Notes: generated from the sequence alone by a model not told the origin. A stretch of DNA of 30,750 bases from Candidatus Avelusimicrobium faecicola (GCA_900540405.1 UQFW01000009.1:1-30750); one strand, 5' to 3'. Counted from the first letter of the stretch, positions 17,673 through 26,399 are shown. Numbers and translations are program-made.

Positions 17673-18749
17673 ATGGCAAAATTGACCAAGAAGGACTTTC
17701 TGAAAGCAACTATCAAACATATTGATATGAAAAAATACAATGTGGTTCCCATGGTAGATGCTTTTGAAAGTATGGCCTATGCTTCGCGCGAAGTGGCCAG
17801 AGCGAGCAAAATTTACAACATGATGCTCTCCGAAAAAAAATGCTCCGTTATTTTGTGCATTGCCGGGTCGTTAGTGTCTGCCGGTCTTAAAAAAGTAGTG
17901 GTGGACATGATTCAAAACAACATGGTGGACGCGATTGTGTCCAACGGCGCCAACATTGTGGACCAAGACTTTTTTGAAGCTTTGGGCTACAAACACTATA
18001 TCGGCACCCCTTATAACCAAGACGATAACTTACTGCGCGACTTGCATATTGACCGCATCTACGATACTTATATTGACGAAGACGAATTGAAAGTTTGCGA
18101 CGAAACTATCCACAAAATTTGCAACGCTTTGGAACCCCGCCCCTATTCTTCCCGCGAATTTATTTGGGAAATGGGTAAATGGCTGGAACAAAACGGCAAA
18201 GGCAAAGATTCTATTGTTTACAATGCGTATAAACACGGCGTGCCGGTGTTTGTGCCTGCGTTTTCCGATTGCTCCGCCGGTTTCGGCTTTGTAGCCCACC
18301 AGACGGAACACCCGGAAGCCCACCTGTCTATTGACAGCGCCAAAGACTTTTTGGAATTAACCAAAATCAAAATCAAAGCCAAAGAAACCGGGCTTATGAT
18401 GTGGTCCGGCGGCGTACCGAAAAACTTTGCGCAAGACACCGTTGTAGCGGCCGAAGTGCTGGGCGCGGATACCCCGATGCACAAATACGCCGTGCAAATC
18501 ACGGTGGCGGACGTGCGCGACGGCGCGCTTTCCGGCTCTACCTTAAAGGAAGCTTCCTCTTGGGGTAAAGTTTCCACCGCCTTGGAACAGATGGTTTACG
18601 GAGAATGCACCACGCTGATTCCGCTTATCATCGGCTACGGCTATCACAAAGGCGCGTGGAAGAAACGCACCGCCTCCAACTACATAAAATTCTTGCAGGA
18701 TGAAGATAAAAAGGTGGCCGCGTTAAGAGCTAAAAAAGCCAAAAAATAA
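17673..18749 (+). CDS. Deoxyhypusine synthase-like protein
   Basis: A 358-residue protein of the deoxyhypusine/homospermidine synthase superfamily. The family motifs are visible: AGSLVSAGL (64-72), SNGANIVDQDFFEALG (90-105), PVFVPAFSDCSAGFG (191-205), WSGGVPKN (244-251) and EASSWGKV (293-300). Lys299 matches the catalytic lysine of human DHS, which forms an imine with the aminobutyl group of spermidine. In eukaryotes and archaea the product is deoxyhypusine on (e/a)IF5A, which bacteria lack. Bacterial homologues are therefore expected to act on a free polyamine (homospermidine-synthase-like) or another acceptor; that is inference. The ribosome binding site GAGGTG is about ten bases upstream. 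The stop overlaps the start of the next gene by one base (TAATG). Confidence 0.87.
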   Translation: MAKLTKKDFLKATIKHIDMKKYNVVPMVDAFESMAYASREVARASKIYNMMLSEKKCSVILCIAGSLVSAGLKKVVVDMIQNNMVDAIVSNGANIVDQDFFEALGYKHYIGTPYNQDDNLLRDLHIDRIYDTYIDEDELKVCDETIHKICNALEPRPYSSREFIWEMGKWLEQNGKGKDSIVYNAYKHGVPVFVPAFSDCSAGFGFVAHQTEHPEAHLSIDSAKDFLELTKIKIKAKETGLMMWSGGVPKNFAQDTVVAAEVLGADTPMHKYAVQITVADVRDGALSGSTLKEASSWGKVSTALEQMVYGECTTLIPLIIGYGYHKGAWKKRTASNYIKFLQDEDKKVAALRAKKAKK

Positions 18750-19603
18750 TGCGGTTTATCAAAACCCTGTCAGCTGTTCTTGTGATACTGGTCTGCCCGT
18801 GTGCGTTTTGCTACGGGCAGCTCAGTTTTTCGGGGGTGAACGGGGAAAAAGGCTACGCCGCGCTGCGCGGCCAGTACAAGCTGGATTTGGATAACGGCCT
18901 TGTGCTGACCCCGGAGTACGGCTATTACCGCCGGTCCGATAAAGAAGAAGACGAAGCCGGCTCTACTTCCCGCTACGGCTTGCAGGCTTCGTATGATGTG
19001 ACGGACGATTGGACGGCTTATGCTTTGGCCCGGTGGGTGCCGCTGGCGCTGGATTTCCAAAGTATAGAATACGCCGCGGGCGTACGGTGGGTTCCTTTTT
19101 ATAAAAAGGGAATGTTCAAAGCCCCGCTGCTGGGCTTGCAGGCGGGCCAAATCCGGTATGATGTATACAGCGACGCACTGGATAACCCGCTGGAACACGC
19201 TTATTCCCCAACGGAAACTTTTGCCCGCGCCGAGGCGGAAACATACGCCCGTAAACTGCGCTTGCGGGGTATCTACCGGAAAGTGATAAAATATAGTAGT
19301 CAGCCCCCCAGCGGTGTCAGCACCAACTGGGCAGATGTGCCGTTTATGGTAGCAGTGGTGCAGGGGTTTATTAAAGAAAGCTCCGCCCTGCAACTGGCGT
19401 ATCCCACCCGCAACATTACGCCGTACGCCTCTTGGGTGCGGTATAAATATGCGGACCACCGGGCTTTTGCCACCGCCGTCAGCGCGGGGATTGCTTTACA
19501 CTTTTGGGATATGGACTTCAGCGGCGGTGTGGAAGTGTTTGAGCCTAAGCGGCAAGCCAACCGCAAAACGTATTTTTCCATGACGGTAGAATCTAAATTT
19601 TAG
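18749..19603 (+). CDS. Predicted outer-membrane beta-barrel protein
   Basis: A 284-residue protein that I cannot assign to a named family. A signal peptide covers about residues 1-23 (cleavage likely before QLSF). The mature part alternates aromatic and polar residues in short strands (KGYAALRGQYKLDL, LVLTPEYGYYRR, RYGLQASYDV, WTAYALARWVPL, YAAGVRWVPF) and ends in YFSMTVESKF, with the C-terminal Phe recognised by the Bam machinery. This points to a barrel of roughly 10-12 strands in the outer membrane. It is joined to the deoxyhypusine-synthase-like gene by TAATG and followed eight bases later by a DoxX-like gene, so it is co-transcribed. Function is unknown. Confidence 0.7.
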   Translation: MRFIKTLSAVLVILVCPCAFCYGQLSFSGVNGEKGYAALRGQYKLDLDNGLVLTPEYGYYRRSDKEEDEAGSTSRYGLQASYDVTDDWTAYALARWVPLALDFQSIEYAAGVRWVPFYKKGMFKAPLLGLQAGQIRYDVYSDALDNPLEHAYSPTETFARAEAETYARKLRLRGIYRKVIKYSSQPPSGVSTNWADVPFMVAVVQGFIKESSALQLAYPTRNITPYASWVRYKYADHRAFATAVSAGIALHFWDMDFSGGVEVFEPKRQANRKTYFSMTVESKF

Positions 19604-19611
19604 GAGGCCCC

Positions 19612-20052
19612 ATGCCGGATACAGAATTGCATTGTAAAATAGACGAAGGCCAATTTTCTTTAGCCATGTTTTTAAGCCGGTTATTAACCGGGCTTACCCT
19701 GCTGTATGTGACGGCCGGATGCCTGCTTTTTTACCGGGAATTTTTATACAATTTAACCGCCTTGCGGGTGCCTTTTTCCGTTCCGGCGGGGTTTGTGTTG
19801 GTGGTGGCGGAGCTGTTTTGCGCGCTGTTTTTAATTTTAGGTTGGTATACCCGGGTGGCGGCGGCGGTGGGGTTTTTGTGCAGCTGTGCATGCGCCTGGG
19901 CGTTTTTTGCCGGAGATTTGAACAAAATGTTTGCGGCGTTTTGTGTGTTGTTAGCCACGCCGCTGTTGACGGTGGCCTTGTTGGGGCCCGGGCGCATTAG
20001 CTTGGATTTTAAGCACGCCCAACGCCGCTATACAAAACGCATGAGAGGATAA
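19612..20052 (+). CDS. DoxX-like small integral membrane protein
   Basis: A 146-residue protein with four hydrophobic helices (about 17-38, 52-78, 83-101 and 105-125). The pattern FLSRLLTGLTLLYVTAGCLLFYREF, then a Glu in helix 2 (VVAELFCALFLILGWYTRVAA), is typical of the DoxX/DoxD family. The C terminus is basic (QRRYTKRMRG) and probably cytoplasmic. The exact role of such proteins is unclear; some are linked to quinone or thiol redox balance. It has a perfect AGGAGG four bases before the ATG that overlaps the preceding stop codon, and it ends four bases before dnaX. Confidence 0.7.
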   Translation: MPDTELHCKIDEGQFSLAMFLSRLLTGLTLLYVTAGCLLFYREFLYNLTALRVPFSVPAGFVLVVAELFCALFLILGWYTRVAAAVGFLCSCACAWAFFAGDLNKMFAAFCVLLATPLLTVALLGPGRISLDFKHAQRRYTKRMRG

Positions 20053-20056
20053 TTTT

Positions 20057-21946
20057 ATGGAAATGTTTGACGAAAATAATAAATATGTAAGTTTAGCCAA
20101 TAAATACCGCCCGCAGACGTTTGAAGATATGGTCGGGCAGGAAAACATTTCCAAAACGCTCAAAAACGCGCTGAAATTGGGGCGTATCGCCCATGCGTAT
20201 TTGTTTTACGGCCCGCGCGGTTGCGGCAAAACCACCACGGCGCGCATTTTAGCCAAAGCGCTCAACTGCACCGGCAACGGGCACACCAAACCCACGGATG
20301 AGCCCTGCGGCAAATGCCCCCAATGTTTGGAAATTGCCCAAAGCAGTGATTTGGACGTACTGGAGTTGGACGCCGCCAGTAATACGCAGGTGGAAAAAGT
20401 GCGCGAAGCCATTATTGATACGGTGGCGCTGGCTTCTTCTCGGGACCGTTTTAAGGTGTTTATTTTGGACGAAGTCCACATGCTTTCCACCAGTTCTTTC
20501 AATGCGCTCTTAAAAACCATTGAAGAACCGCCCGCCCATGTGGTATTTATTTTAGCCACTACGGAAAAGCACAAAGTGCCCGCCACCATTGTCAGCCGGT
20601 GCCAGACGTTCCGTTTCCGCCCGATTACCGTGGACGAAATTTCCAACCATTTGTTGGATTTAGCCGGGGCCGAAAATATAGATTTAACCCCCGCGGCCGC
20701 GCGGATTATTGCCAAAAACGCGGGCGGTGCCATGCGTGACGCGCTCACCCTGTTGGACCGCGCGATTGCTTATTCCGGCGAGCGGATTGACGAAAAATTA
20801 GTGGGCGAAATGCTGGGCCTCACGCCGGATGAATTAATTGCCCAAGCCGTAAACGCGCTAACGCAAAAAGATTCCGCCGCCTTGCACCAGGTGTTTGAAA
20901 CCTTAAAAAACGAGGGCTTTGATGCCAACGCTTTCTTAAAAGATTTGAAAAACACGCTGGGCGATTTGTTTTATTTTTCATTGGGCCAGGGGGAAGAACC
21001 GTTTGACGGCGCCAAAGCCATTACCGCGCAAGTTTCGTCCGGCTTTTTGGCGGCGCTGTCGCGCAAAGTAAATAAACTGATAGAAGAAGTAAAATTTTCC
21101 GATAATACCCTGGTCAGTGCGGAAGTGGGCCTGTTTACCGTCATGGACAGCTGTTTGGATATAGACGGCTTTATCCGCCGCCTGGAAGCGTTGGAGCGCG
21201 GGGAAGTTTCTTCTTCCCGCCCGTCCGGCCCGGCCCCTGCGCCCCGCCCGGCGGTGCAACCGGCCCCGGTTTCCAAACCGCGCCCGCACACGGCGGCACA
21301 CGCGGAAAATCCGGCACCTGCGCCGGAGCCGGCGCAAACCCACGCCGCAACGGATGATGCCGTAGCCGCCCTGCTGGATAGTGACCCGGTCGCCAGTGAG
21401 GAGCCGTTAAGCACCCCGGCGGTGCAACCGGCCCCGGCTATGCGCCCGGAACCGAAAGCCGCCTCCGGCGCGCCGTTGACGGACAGACAACTTTGGGATA
21501 AACTGCTGGTGCATTTTTCCAAAAGTTTATTTGTGTATGATGTGATGCTCAACAGCCGGGTAGCGTTTAACGGGGATGAATGGACTTTGTCTTTTGCCCC
21601 CGGGAAAGAATTTTACCGCGTGCCCGCCCAAACCAAACTGCCGGAAATGGAAGCCGCGGCGTTCCAAATCAGCGGGCGCAAAATTAAATTTTTATTAGCC
21701 GCCACGCCTTCTTCGGCCCCTGCGCCTGCGGCCCCGCGTGCGGCGGCTCCGGCCCGTAGCGCGGCTCCGGCCCCTAAAAAAGCAGAGCCGCTCAGCCGGG
21801 AAGAGCCTTTTGTAAAGGCGGATTTTTCGGCTGATGTAAACCCGCAAGCGCAGGAAACAAAAGCCCCGCAGGTGGTTCCGGCCGAGGATGCGCCGGAAGA
21901 ATTAAAAGATTTGTTTAGTGTCATCCCCGGGGAGTTAATGGCGTAA
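20057..21946 (+). CDS. dnaX: DNA polymerase III subunit gamma/tau
   Basis: A 629-residue clamp-loader ATPase. The AAA+ domain has Walker A GPRGCGKT (52-59), a four-cysteine zinc site (Cys71, Cys84, Cys87, Cys90), Walker B with DEVH (138-141) and the SRC sensor motif (180-182). Domain III runs to about 370. A Pro/Ala-rich linker (about 390-475) contains an in-frame 23-bp DNA repeat. A folded tau-like region (about 475-560, LTDRQLWDKLLVHFSK) and another Ala/Pro-rich stretch precede an acidic tail. It loads the beta clamp and holds the replisome together. GAGAGGA is the ribosome binding site. recR follows after one base. No convincing frameshift signal for a shorter gamma form is seen. Confidence 0.96.
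   Translation: MEMFDENNKYVSLANKYRPQTFEDMVGQENISKTLKNALKLGRIAHAYLFYGPRGCGKTTTARILAKALNCTGNGHTKPTDEPCGKCPQCLEIAQSSDLDVLELDAASNTQVEKVREAIIDTVALASSRDRFKVFILDEVHMLSTSSFNALLKTIEEPPAHVVFILATTEKHKVPATIVSRCQTFRFRPITVDEISNHLLDLAGAENIDLTPAAARIIAKNAGGAMRDALTLLDRAIAYSGERIDEKLVGEMLGLTPDELIAQAVNALTQKDSAALHQVFETLKNEGFDANAFLKDLKNTLGDLFYFSLGQGEEPFDGAKAITAQVSSGFLAALSRKVNKLIEEVKFSDNTLVSAEVGLFTVMDSCLDIDGFIRRLEALERGEVSSSRPSGPAPAPRPAVQPAPVSKPRPHTAAHAENPAPAPEPAQTHAATDDAVAALLDSDPVASEEPLSTPAVQPAPAMRPEPKAASGAPLTDRQLWDKLLVHFSKSLFVYDVMLNSRVAFNGDEWTLSFAPGKEFYRVPAQTKLPEMEAAAFQISGRKIKFLLAATPSSAPAPAAPRAAAPARSAAPAPKKAEPLSREEPFVKADFSADVNPQAQETKAPQVVPAEDAPEELKDLFSVIPGELMA
21247..21437 (+). repeat. 23-bp exact direct repeat inside the dnaX linker
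   Basis: The same 23 bases occur at 21247-21269 and 21415-21437, 168 bases (56 codons) apart and in the same frame, both encoding PAVQPAP. It is a low-complexity linker repeat, likely from local duplication or composition, rather than a mobile element. Confidence 0.85.
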
Positions 21947-21947
21947 T

Positions 21948-22541
21948 ATGAAAAGTTTGGACCGTTTAATCCGCGCGTTTAGGCGCTTGCCGGGGGTGGG
22001 CCCGCGGCAGGCGGAACGCTTTAGCGCGTATTTTTTGCGGGCCTCGCAAGGGGAAACCGAAGAATTTATTGCCGCACTGCTGGCCTTAAAAGAAGAAGTA
22101 AAACTTTGCCCCGTCTGTTTTGCGTATTGCGAGGGGGAAAAATGCGAAATCTGCTCCGATATGGACCGCCAGCAAGATACTATTTGCGTGGTGGAAGACC
22201 CGCAAGATATTGAGTCCATAGAAAAAACAGGCGCGTATAAAGGCTTGTACCATGTGTTGCATGGGGCTATTTCCCCCATGGAAGGGCGCGGCGCGGAGCA
22301 AGTAAAAGTAAAAGAATTGTTAGAGCGCGTACAAAATGCCAAAACCCCCATCCGCGAAGTAATTATTGCCACCGACCCGGACAGCGAGGGCGAAACCACC
22401 GCCCTGTATCTGGCCGATTTATTGCGCGGCATGGTGGATAAGGTATCGCGTATCGGCTATGGGGTTCCCTTGGGAGGCGATATTGATTATATTGACGAAA
22501 TGACCCTGGGCTACTCCTTAAAAGGCCGCACCAAACTGTAA
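21948..22541 (+). CDS. recR: Recombination protein RecR
   Basis: A 197-residue protein with a helix-hairpin-helix near the N terminus (FRRLPGVGPRQAERF), a zinc finger (Cys54, Cys57, Cys66, Cys69) and a TOPRIM domain with VVEDPQD (81-87) and ATDPDSEGETTA. It ends with the typical GGDIDYIDEMTLGYSLKGR. With RecO and RecF it loads RecA on gapped DNA. It starts one base after the dnaX stop. Its own stop overlaps the comEC start (TAATG). Family length is standard. Confidence 0.97.
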   Translation: MKSLDRLIRAFRRLPGVGPRQAERFSAYFLRASQGETEEFIAALLALKEEVKLCPVCFAYCEGEKCEICSDMDRQQDTICVVEDPQDIESIEKTGAYKGLYHVLHGAISPMEGRGAEQVKVKELLERVQNAKTPIREVIIATDPDSEGETTALYLADLLRGMVDKVSRIGYGVPLGGDIDYIDEMTLGYSLKGRTKL

Positions 22542-24415
22542 TGCACCCGTCTGTTTACAAACGCCCGCTGTTGTGGCTGTTGGCGTTTGTGCTGTTGGGG
22601 GTGAGTTGTTTTTACAAACCGCACCCTGCCGCGCAGGATGTTTCCCGCTTTATAACCAAAGAACCCGTCACGCTGGTTGGCCGCGTGGACGGGTTTTCTG
22701 CCTATAAAAAAGATTCCCATAATGTAATAGTAAAAGTGCAAAGCGTAAACGGTGTTCCGGCCACCGGGCGGGTGTATGCGCGTATTAAAGAAACCCCGGC
22801 CCAATGGCAGGACGTCATCCGCCTGGAAGGCAAATTACAAAAGCCGTACAATGTGGAGCTTTTAGGCAATTTTGCCTGGGGCGATTATCTGGCGGTAAAA
22901 GGCGTATTTGCGGAAATCCGCGCGGAAAATTTTGCGTTGGAGCGCCCGGCCATGGGGTTGTTCCGGGCGGTGCGGGCGGTAAGGCAGGATATTTTGCAAA
23001 CTTTTTCGGCGGCGTTCGGCCCGGAGTTAGCCGGAATTGCGGGCGGCGTGGTGTTGGGCGAGCGGGGCGAAACAGCCCCGGCACTTTATACCGCGTTTCA
23101 GGATAGCGGCGCCATTCACTTGTTGGTAGCCTCCGGCGGGAATGTGGGGTTTGTCACGCTGATGGTGCTGGGGGTGCTTGCTTGGGTGGGGGTAGGCCGG
23201 CGGCGCAGTACGCTGGTGGCGCTCTTGGCGGCGGGCGTGTATACTTTGGTGGCCGGGGCGGATGCGCCGCTTGTGCGCGCTTATTTTATGGCGGTCTGTG
23301 CGTGTGTGGGGTTTTTAATCAACCGCAACAGCGGGGTATTCCAGGGGTTATTGCTTTCTTGTTTGATGTTGGTGGCGGGCAGTCCGTCTGTGGTGTTTGA
23401 AACAGGCTTTCAAATGTCTTTTCTGGCCACGGCGGCTATTATTATTTGTTTATCTAATTGGACTCCGCCTGCTAAATGGCCGCGCGCGGTGCGGTTTTTT
23501 GTGCAGATTTTTTTAGCCACGCTTTCCACCCAGCTGGCACTACTGCCGGTGTTTACCAATGTGTTTTATAAAGTGTCCATTACCGGGCTCCTCTCCAATA
23601 TGCTGTTGGTGCCGTTGGCCTCCGGCATAATGGGGTTAGGGTTTGCTTTTTACGCGCTTTCCTGTTTGCATGTGGGGTTTGTTTTACAATGGGCGTTGTG
23701 GGCGGCCTTGTGGCTGTTCAAAATACTCGTGGTATTTTTTGCTTCTTTTTCGTTTTCGTCTTTGCCGGCCGCGGCTTGGCCCGGGTGGGCGGTGGCGGCG
23801 TATTATATTGGTTTATTTTGGGTGTTTAATGCCCCGCGGTGGAGTTTTGCCAAAAAGTTGGCACCCTATGGGGCCGCCTTGCTCCTGCTCCTGTGGGCGG
23901 GGCAACTTTGTTTGGCACCGGAGCTAAAAATTTGGCTCTTGCGGGAGTGGAACTCCCCGGTTATTTTAGTGCGCACGAAAGCCGGGCAGACATTGTTATT
24001 CGGCGCCGCCATAGACGGCGAAAAACTGGCCCGCGCCGTATTAAAAAGCGGTGTGCGCCGGATAGACGGCGTGTTTTTAAGCACCGCTTCCGCGCGGGAA
24101 CAAAAAGGGCTGGAAGAACTGCAAGCGCTGTTGCCCGTCGGGCAAGTGTTCCGGCCGTTTGCCGGGCACAACTGGCCCGGGGAAACGGCGGTCTTCGGCC
24201 CAACGCGGGTGACGGCACAATGGGGCCTGCACGCACGCAAAGACGGCGGCACCTGGCGCACGCGGGGTTATGCGGGCACGGGGAAAGAGTCGCTTTCCTA
24301 TCAAATAGAATATGCCGGGGCAAAAGTGCAAACCGGCTCGGGCAATTATTGGGTGCAAACGCCGTCCGGCGCACTGCGCAGTGAACAAAATAAAACCGTT
24401 TTTGCGCGGATTTAA
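22541..24415 (+). CDS. comEC: ComEC/Rec2-family DNA uptake channel with degenerate C-terminal domain
   Basis: A 624-residue inner-membrane protein. The N-terminal helix is at 9-24, with an OB-like periplasmic domain (about 40-130, VTLVGRVDGF). The competence channel domain (about 160-430) carries the family stretch DSGAIHLLVASGGNVGFV (188-205) and SITGLLSNMLLVPLAS (346-361). It should carry single-stranded DNA into the cytoplasm during transformation. The C-terminal part (about 462-624) aligns with the metallo-beta-lactamase-like region of other ComECs, but the expected THxxxDHxGG is replaced by STASAREQKGLEEL (514-527), so metal ligands are missing. TAATG couples it to recR. The gene is full length and open, so this is domain decay rather than a pseudogene. 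No other competence genes are in the window. Confidence 0.87.
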   Translation: MHPSVYKRPLLWLLAFVLLGVSCFYKPHPAAQDVSRFITKEPVTLVGRVDGFSAYKKDSHNVIVKVQSVNGVPATGRVYARIKETPAQWQDVIRLEGKLQKPYNVELLGNFAWGDYLAVKGVFAEIRAENFALERPAMGLFRAVRAVRQDILQTFSAAFGPELAGIAGGVVLGERGETAPALYTAFQDSGAIHLLVASGGNVGFVTLMVLGVLAWVGVGRRRSTLVALLAAGVYTLVAGADAPLVRAYFMAVCACVGFLINRNSGVFQGLLLSCLMLVAGSPSVVFETGFQMSFLATAAIIICLSNWTPPAKWPRAVRFFVQIFLATLSTQLALLPVFTNVFYKVSITGLLSNMLLVPLASGIMGLGFAFYALSCLHVGFVLQWALWAALWLFKILVVFFASFSFSSLPAAAWPGWAVAAYYIGLFWVFNAPRWSFAKKLAPYGAALLLLLWAGQLCLAPELKIWLLREWNSPVILVRTKAGQTLLFGAAIDGEKLARAVLKSGVRRIDGVFLSTASAREQKGLEELQALLPVGQVFRPFAGHNWPGETAVFGPTRVTAQWGLHARKDGGTWRTRGYAGTGKESLSYQIEYAGAKVQTGSGNYWVQTPSGALRSEQNKTVFARI

Positions 24416-24442
24416 GCTATAATAAAGACAGAGGACTTTTTT

Positions 24443-24931
24443 ATGAACGAACACGAACTACAAGAACATCAGCGCTTTTTGAAACGTGCCATAGAATTAG
24501 CCGCCGAAAATATGCAAACCGGAAAAGGCGGCCCGTTTGGTGCCGTGATTGTAAAAGACGGCAAAATTTTGGCGGAAGGGTTTAACCAAGTGACCTCTGC
24601 CAACGACCCTACCCGCCATGCGGAAGTGGATGCTATCCGCAAAGCGTGCCAAAAATTAAACGCGTTTGAATTAAAAGATTGCGTGATTTATTCTTCTTGC
24701 GAACCGTGCCCGATGTGTTTGGGTGCTATTTATTGGGCGCGCCCCAAAGCGTTGTACTTTGCGGCGGACCGTTTTTGCGCGGCCAAACACGGCTTTGACG
24801 ATAAATTTATTTATGACGAAATCACCCAGCCGGCCGACAAACGCTCTATTCCCACCGTGCGTATTGTGCTAGACGGCGCGGAAGAACCGTTTGAAATTTG
24901 GAGCAGCCGCACGGATAAAATAGAATACTAA
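24443..24931 (+). CDS. guaD: Guanine deaminase-type nucleoside/tRNA deaminase family protein
   Basis: A 162-residue cytidine-deaminase-fold enzyme. Zinc ligands are His59 in HAEVDAI with the proton shuttle Glu61, and Cys89 and Cys92 in SCEPCPMC. GKGGPFGAVIVKDGKI, GFNQVTSANDPTRHAE and GAIYWARPKALYFAADR match bacterial GuaD, which turns guanine into xanthine for purine salvage. TadA (tRNA adenosine deaminase) is the main alternative, but the spacing and the C-terminal GFDDKFIYDEI favour GuaD. The ribosome binding site GAGGA lies seven bases upstream. A TATAAT at 24418-24423, right after the comEC stop, suggests it can be transcribed separately. Confidence 0.83.
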   Translation: MNEHELQEHQRFLKRAIELAAENMQTGKGGPFGAVIVKDGKILAEGFNQVTSANDPTRHAEVDAIRKACQKLNAFELKDCVIYSSCEPCPMCLGAIYWARPKALYFAADRFCAAKHGFDDKFIYDEITQPADKRSIPTVRIVLDGAEEPFEIWSSRTDKIEY

Positions 24932-24951
24932 AAATTTTATTTTATATGGTA

Positions 24952-24978
24952 AAAGACCCGCTTTTCCGGCGGGTCTTT
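24952..24978. terminator. Bidirectional terminator between guaD and nagZ
   Basis: AAAGACCCGC (24952-24961) pairs with GCGGGTCTTT (24969-24978). It lies between convergent genes. The T-run is better on the minus strand, where it ends the nagZ operon. Its right edge is five bases from the nagZ stop. Confidence 0.75.
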
Positions 24979-24983
24979 GCGTT

Positions 24984-26399
24984 TTATAAACAAACCGGCA
25001 TTTTGCCTTGTGCCGCATGGTGCCCTAGTAAGAGGGCGGCGGCCTCTTGCTGGAACTCGGGGAGCGGGCAAAACGCCTGCAAAACGGCACTTACGGCCCC
25101 TTTTAGGGGAAGGGCCGCAAAAGGGCTCCCCAAACAAACAAGCGCGCTTTGGCGGGCCTGTCTGGCGGCTTGTAAGGCGCGGCTTTCGTCTTGCGGCGAT
25201 AGGCGGATACGCCCTTTGAAAGATTTGTAATTCGCCAGGGAAATTATCAGCACTTTATCGGCGGGGCCGTCTGTTAGTTGTATGCCGGATTGGGTTAACT
25301 TTTCCCGCAAAACGGCCCACCCGGTTTGCTCGTCATCCCCCAGGACTACCGCGCGCACCCGCTCCCCTGCCCGCAACCTAAAAGCGCCGTCCCATACGCA
25401 GGCGGCGCGTGCCGTTCGCCGGTTGAAGTCTTCCAATTCCGCGTGCGTGGGGGAAACAACGGGCGTTGCTCGGTTGCTCCGGGCACAGAGTGCGTCCAGT
25501 TGGGCGTGGGCCGCGCGGAGCAAAGCGGGCGCGAGGGAATTTTTTATATGCAAAAAACGGCTGACTTTGTGCGGGTCGTTCATGGCCAGCAGAATGTGCG
25601 CCCCGGCGTTTAAGGCTTCGCGGGCGGCATGGCATTCGTCCCCAATGGCGTGCATGAGCAGTGCGTCCGTCAGCACGCACCCCTTCCAACCCAGTTTTTC
25701 TTTTAATAACCCGGTAGTAATGGCGGCGGATAAAGAGGCCGGCTCCCGCGCGTCTAACGCGGGCACTTTCAAATGCCCGGTCATTACGCCGTCTGCTAGC
25801 GGCAGTAAAGCGGCAAACGGTTTTAATTCCGCTTGGAATAGTTCTTCCGGCGTGCGGCTTAAAACAGGCAAAGCCAAATGGGAATCCACCCGGGTTTGCC
25901 CATGCCCCGGAAAATGCTTCAGGCAGTTGAGCGCGCCGCCTTGCGTAAGCCCTTTCATCAGCGCCCCCGCCAAACGGATAACCGCTTGCGGGTGGGCGGA
26001 AAAGGCGCGCGTGTTTACAATGGGGTTGTCCGGCGTATCAGCCAAATCCGCCACCGGGGCAAACACCCAATCCACCCCCAACGCGCGGGCGGCGCGTGCT
26101 GTTAAAAAACCTTTTTCAAAGGACAGCTCCGTACTGTCTGCCGCGCCCAGGGCCATATTGGGGGCCAGGCGGACGGAGTCTTTCACCCACCGCCCCAGGC
26201 CGTCTTCGTAATCGGCGCAGATTAAAATTTTTTCCCAGGGGGAAGCCTTACGCACGCGGGCGCAAAATTCTTTTATTTGCGCACCGGTTCCGCCGTATAA
26301 ACAAAAGCCGCCCACCCCCGCGCGGGCTAATTCTTCGCCTTGTTGCCAGGTGTTTTTATCAAACCAAAATCCGGGGAAAATCAAACGGTTTATTTGCAT
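24984..26399 (-). CDS. nagZ: Beta-N-acetylhexosaminidase, GH3 family (NagZ-like)
   Basis: A 471-residue cytoplasmic glycosidase without a signal peptide. The GH3 barrel carries KHFPGHGQT (161-169), the DSH loop with general acid/base His174, and the nucleophile Asp245 in LTDALLMHA. It removes the non-reducing GlcNAc from imported anhydro-muropeptides. After about residue 340 it has an extra C-terminal alpha/beta domain of about 130 residues. Short proteobacterial NagZ (about 340) lacks this, while Bacillus-type enzymes have it. It overlaps anmK by ten bases and is last in the recycling operon. Confidence 0.9.
   Translation of the reverse strand: MQINRLIFPGFWFDKNTWQQGEELARAGVGGFCLYGGTGAQIKEFCARVRKASPWEKILICADYEDGLGRWVKDSVRLAPNMALGAADSTELSFEKGFLTARAARALGVDWVFAPVADLADTPDNPIVNTRAFSAHPQAVIRLAGALMKGLTQGGALNCLKHFPGHGQTRVDSHLALPVLSRTPEELFQAELKPFAALLPLADGVMTGHLKVPALDAREPASLSAAITTGLLKEKLGWKGCVLTDALLMHAIGDECHAAREALNAGAHILLAMNDPHKVSRFLHIKNSLAPALLRAAHAQLDALCARSNRATPVVSPTHAELEDFNRRTARAACVWDGAFRLRAGERVRAVVLGDDEQTGWAVLREKLTQSGIQLTDGPADKVLIISLANYKSFKGRIRLSPQDESRALQAARQARQSALVCLGSPFAALPLKGAVSAVLQAFCPLPEFQQEAAALLLGHHAAQGKMPVCL

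Noticed and set aside
20905..20911. In-frame A-AAA-AAC heptamer in dnaX as a possible frameshift site for the gamma form
   Set aside because: A -1 shift there reaches a stop after a few codons and would cut domain III near residue 286, too short for a working gamma. No stimulatory hairpin or upstream Shine-Dalgarno is evident.
25282..26211. Plus-strand open frame of 309 codons opposite nagZ
   Set aside because: It is rich in Ser, Ala and Arg with no domain pattern. The opposite strand encodes a clear GH3 enzyme with catalytic residues.
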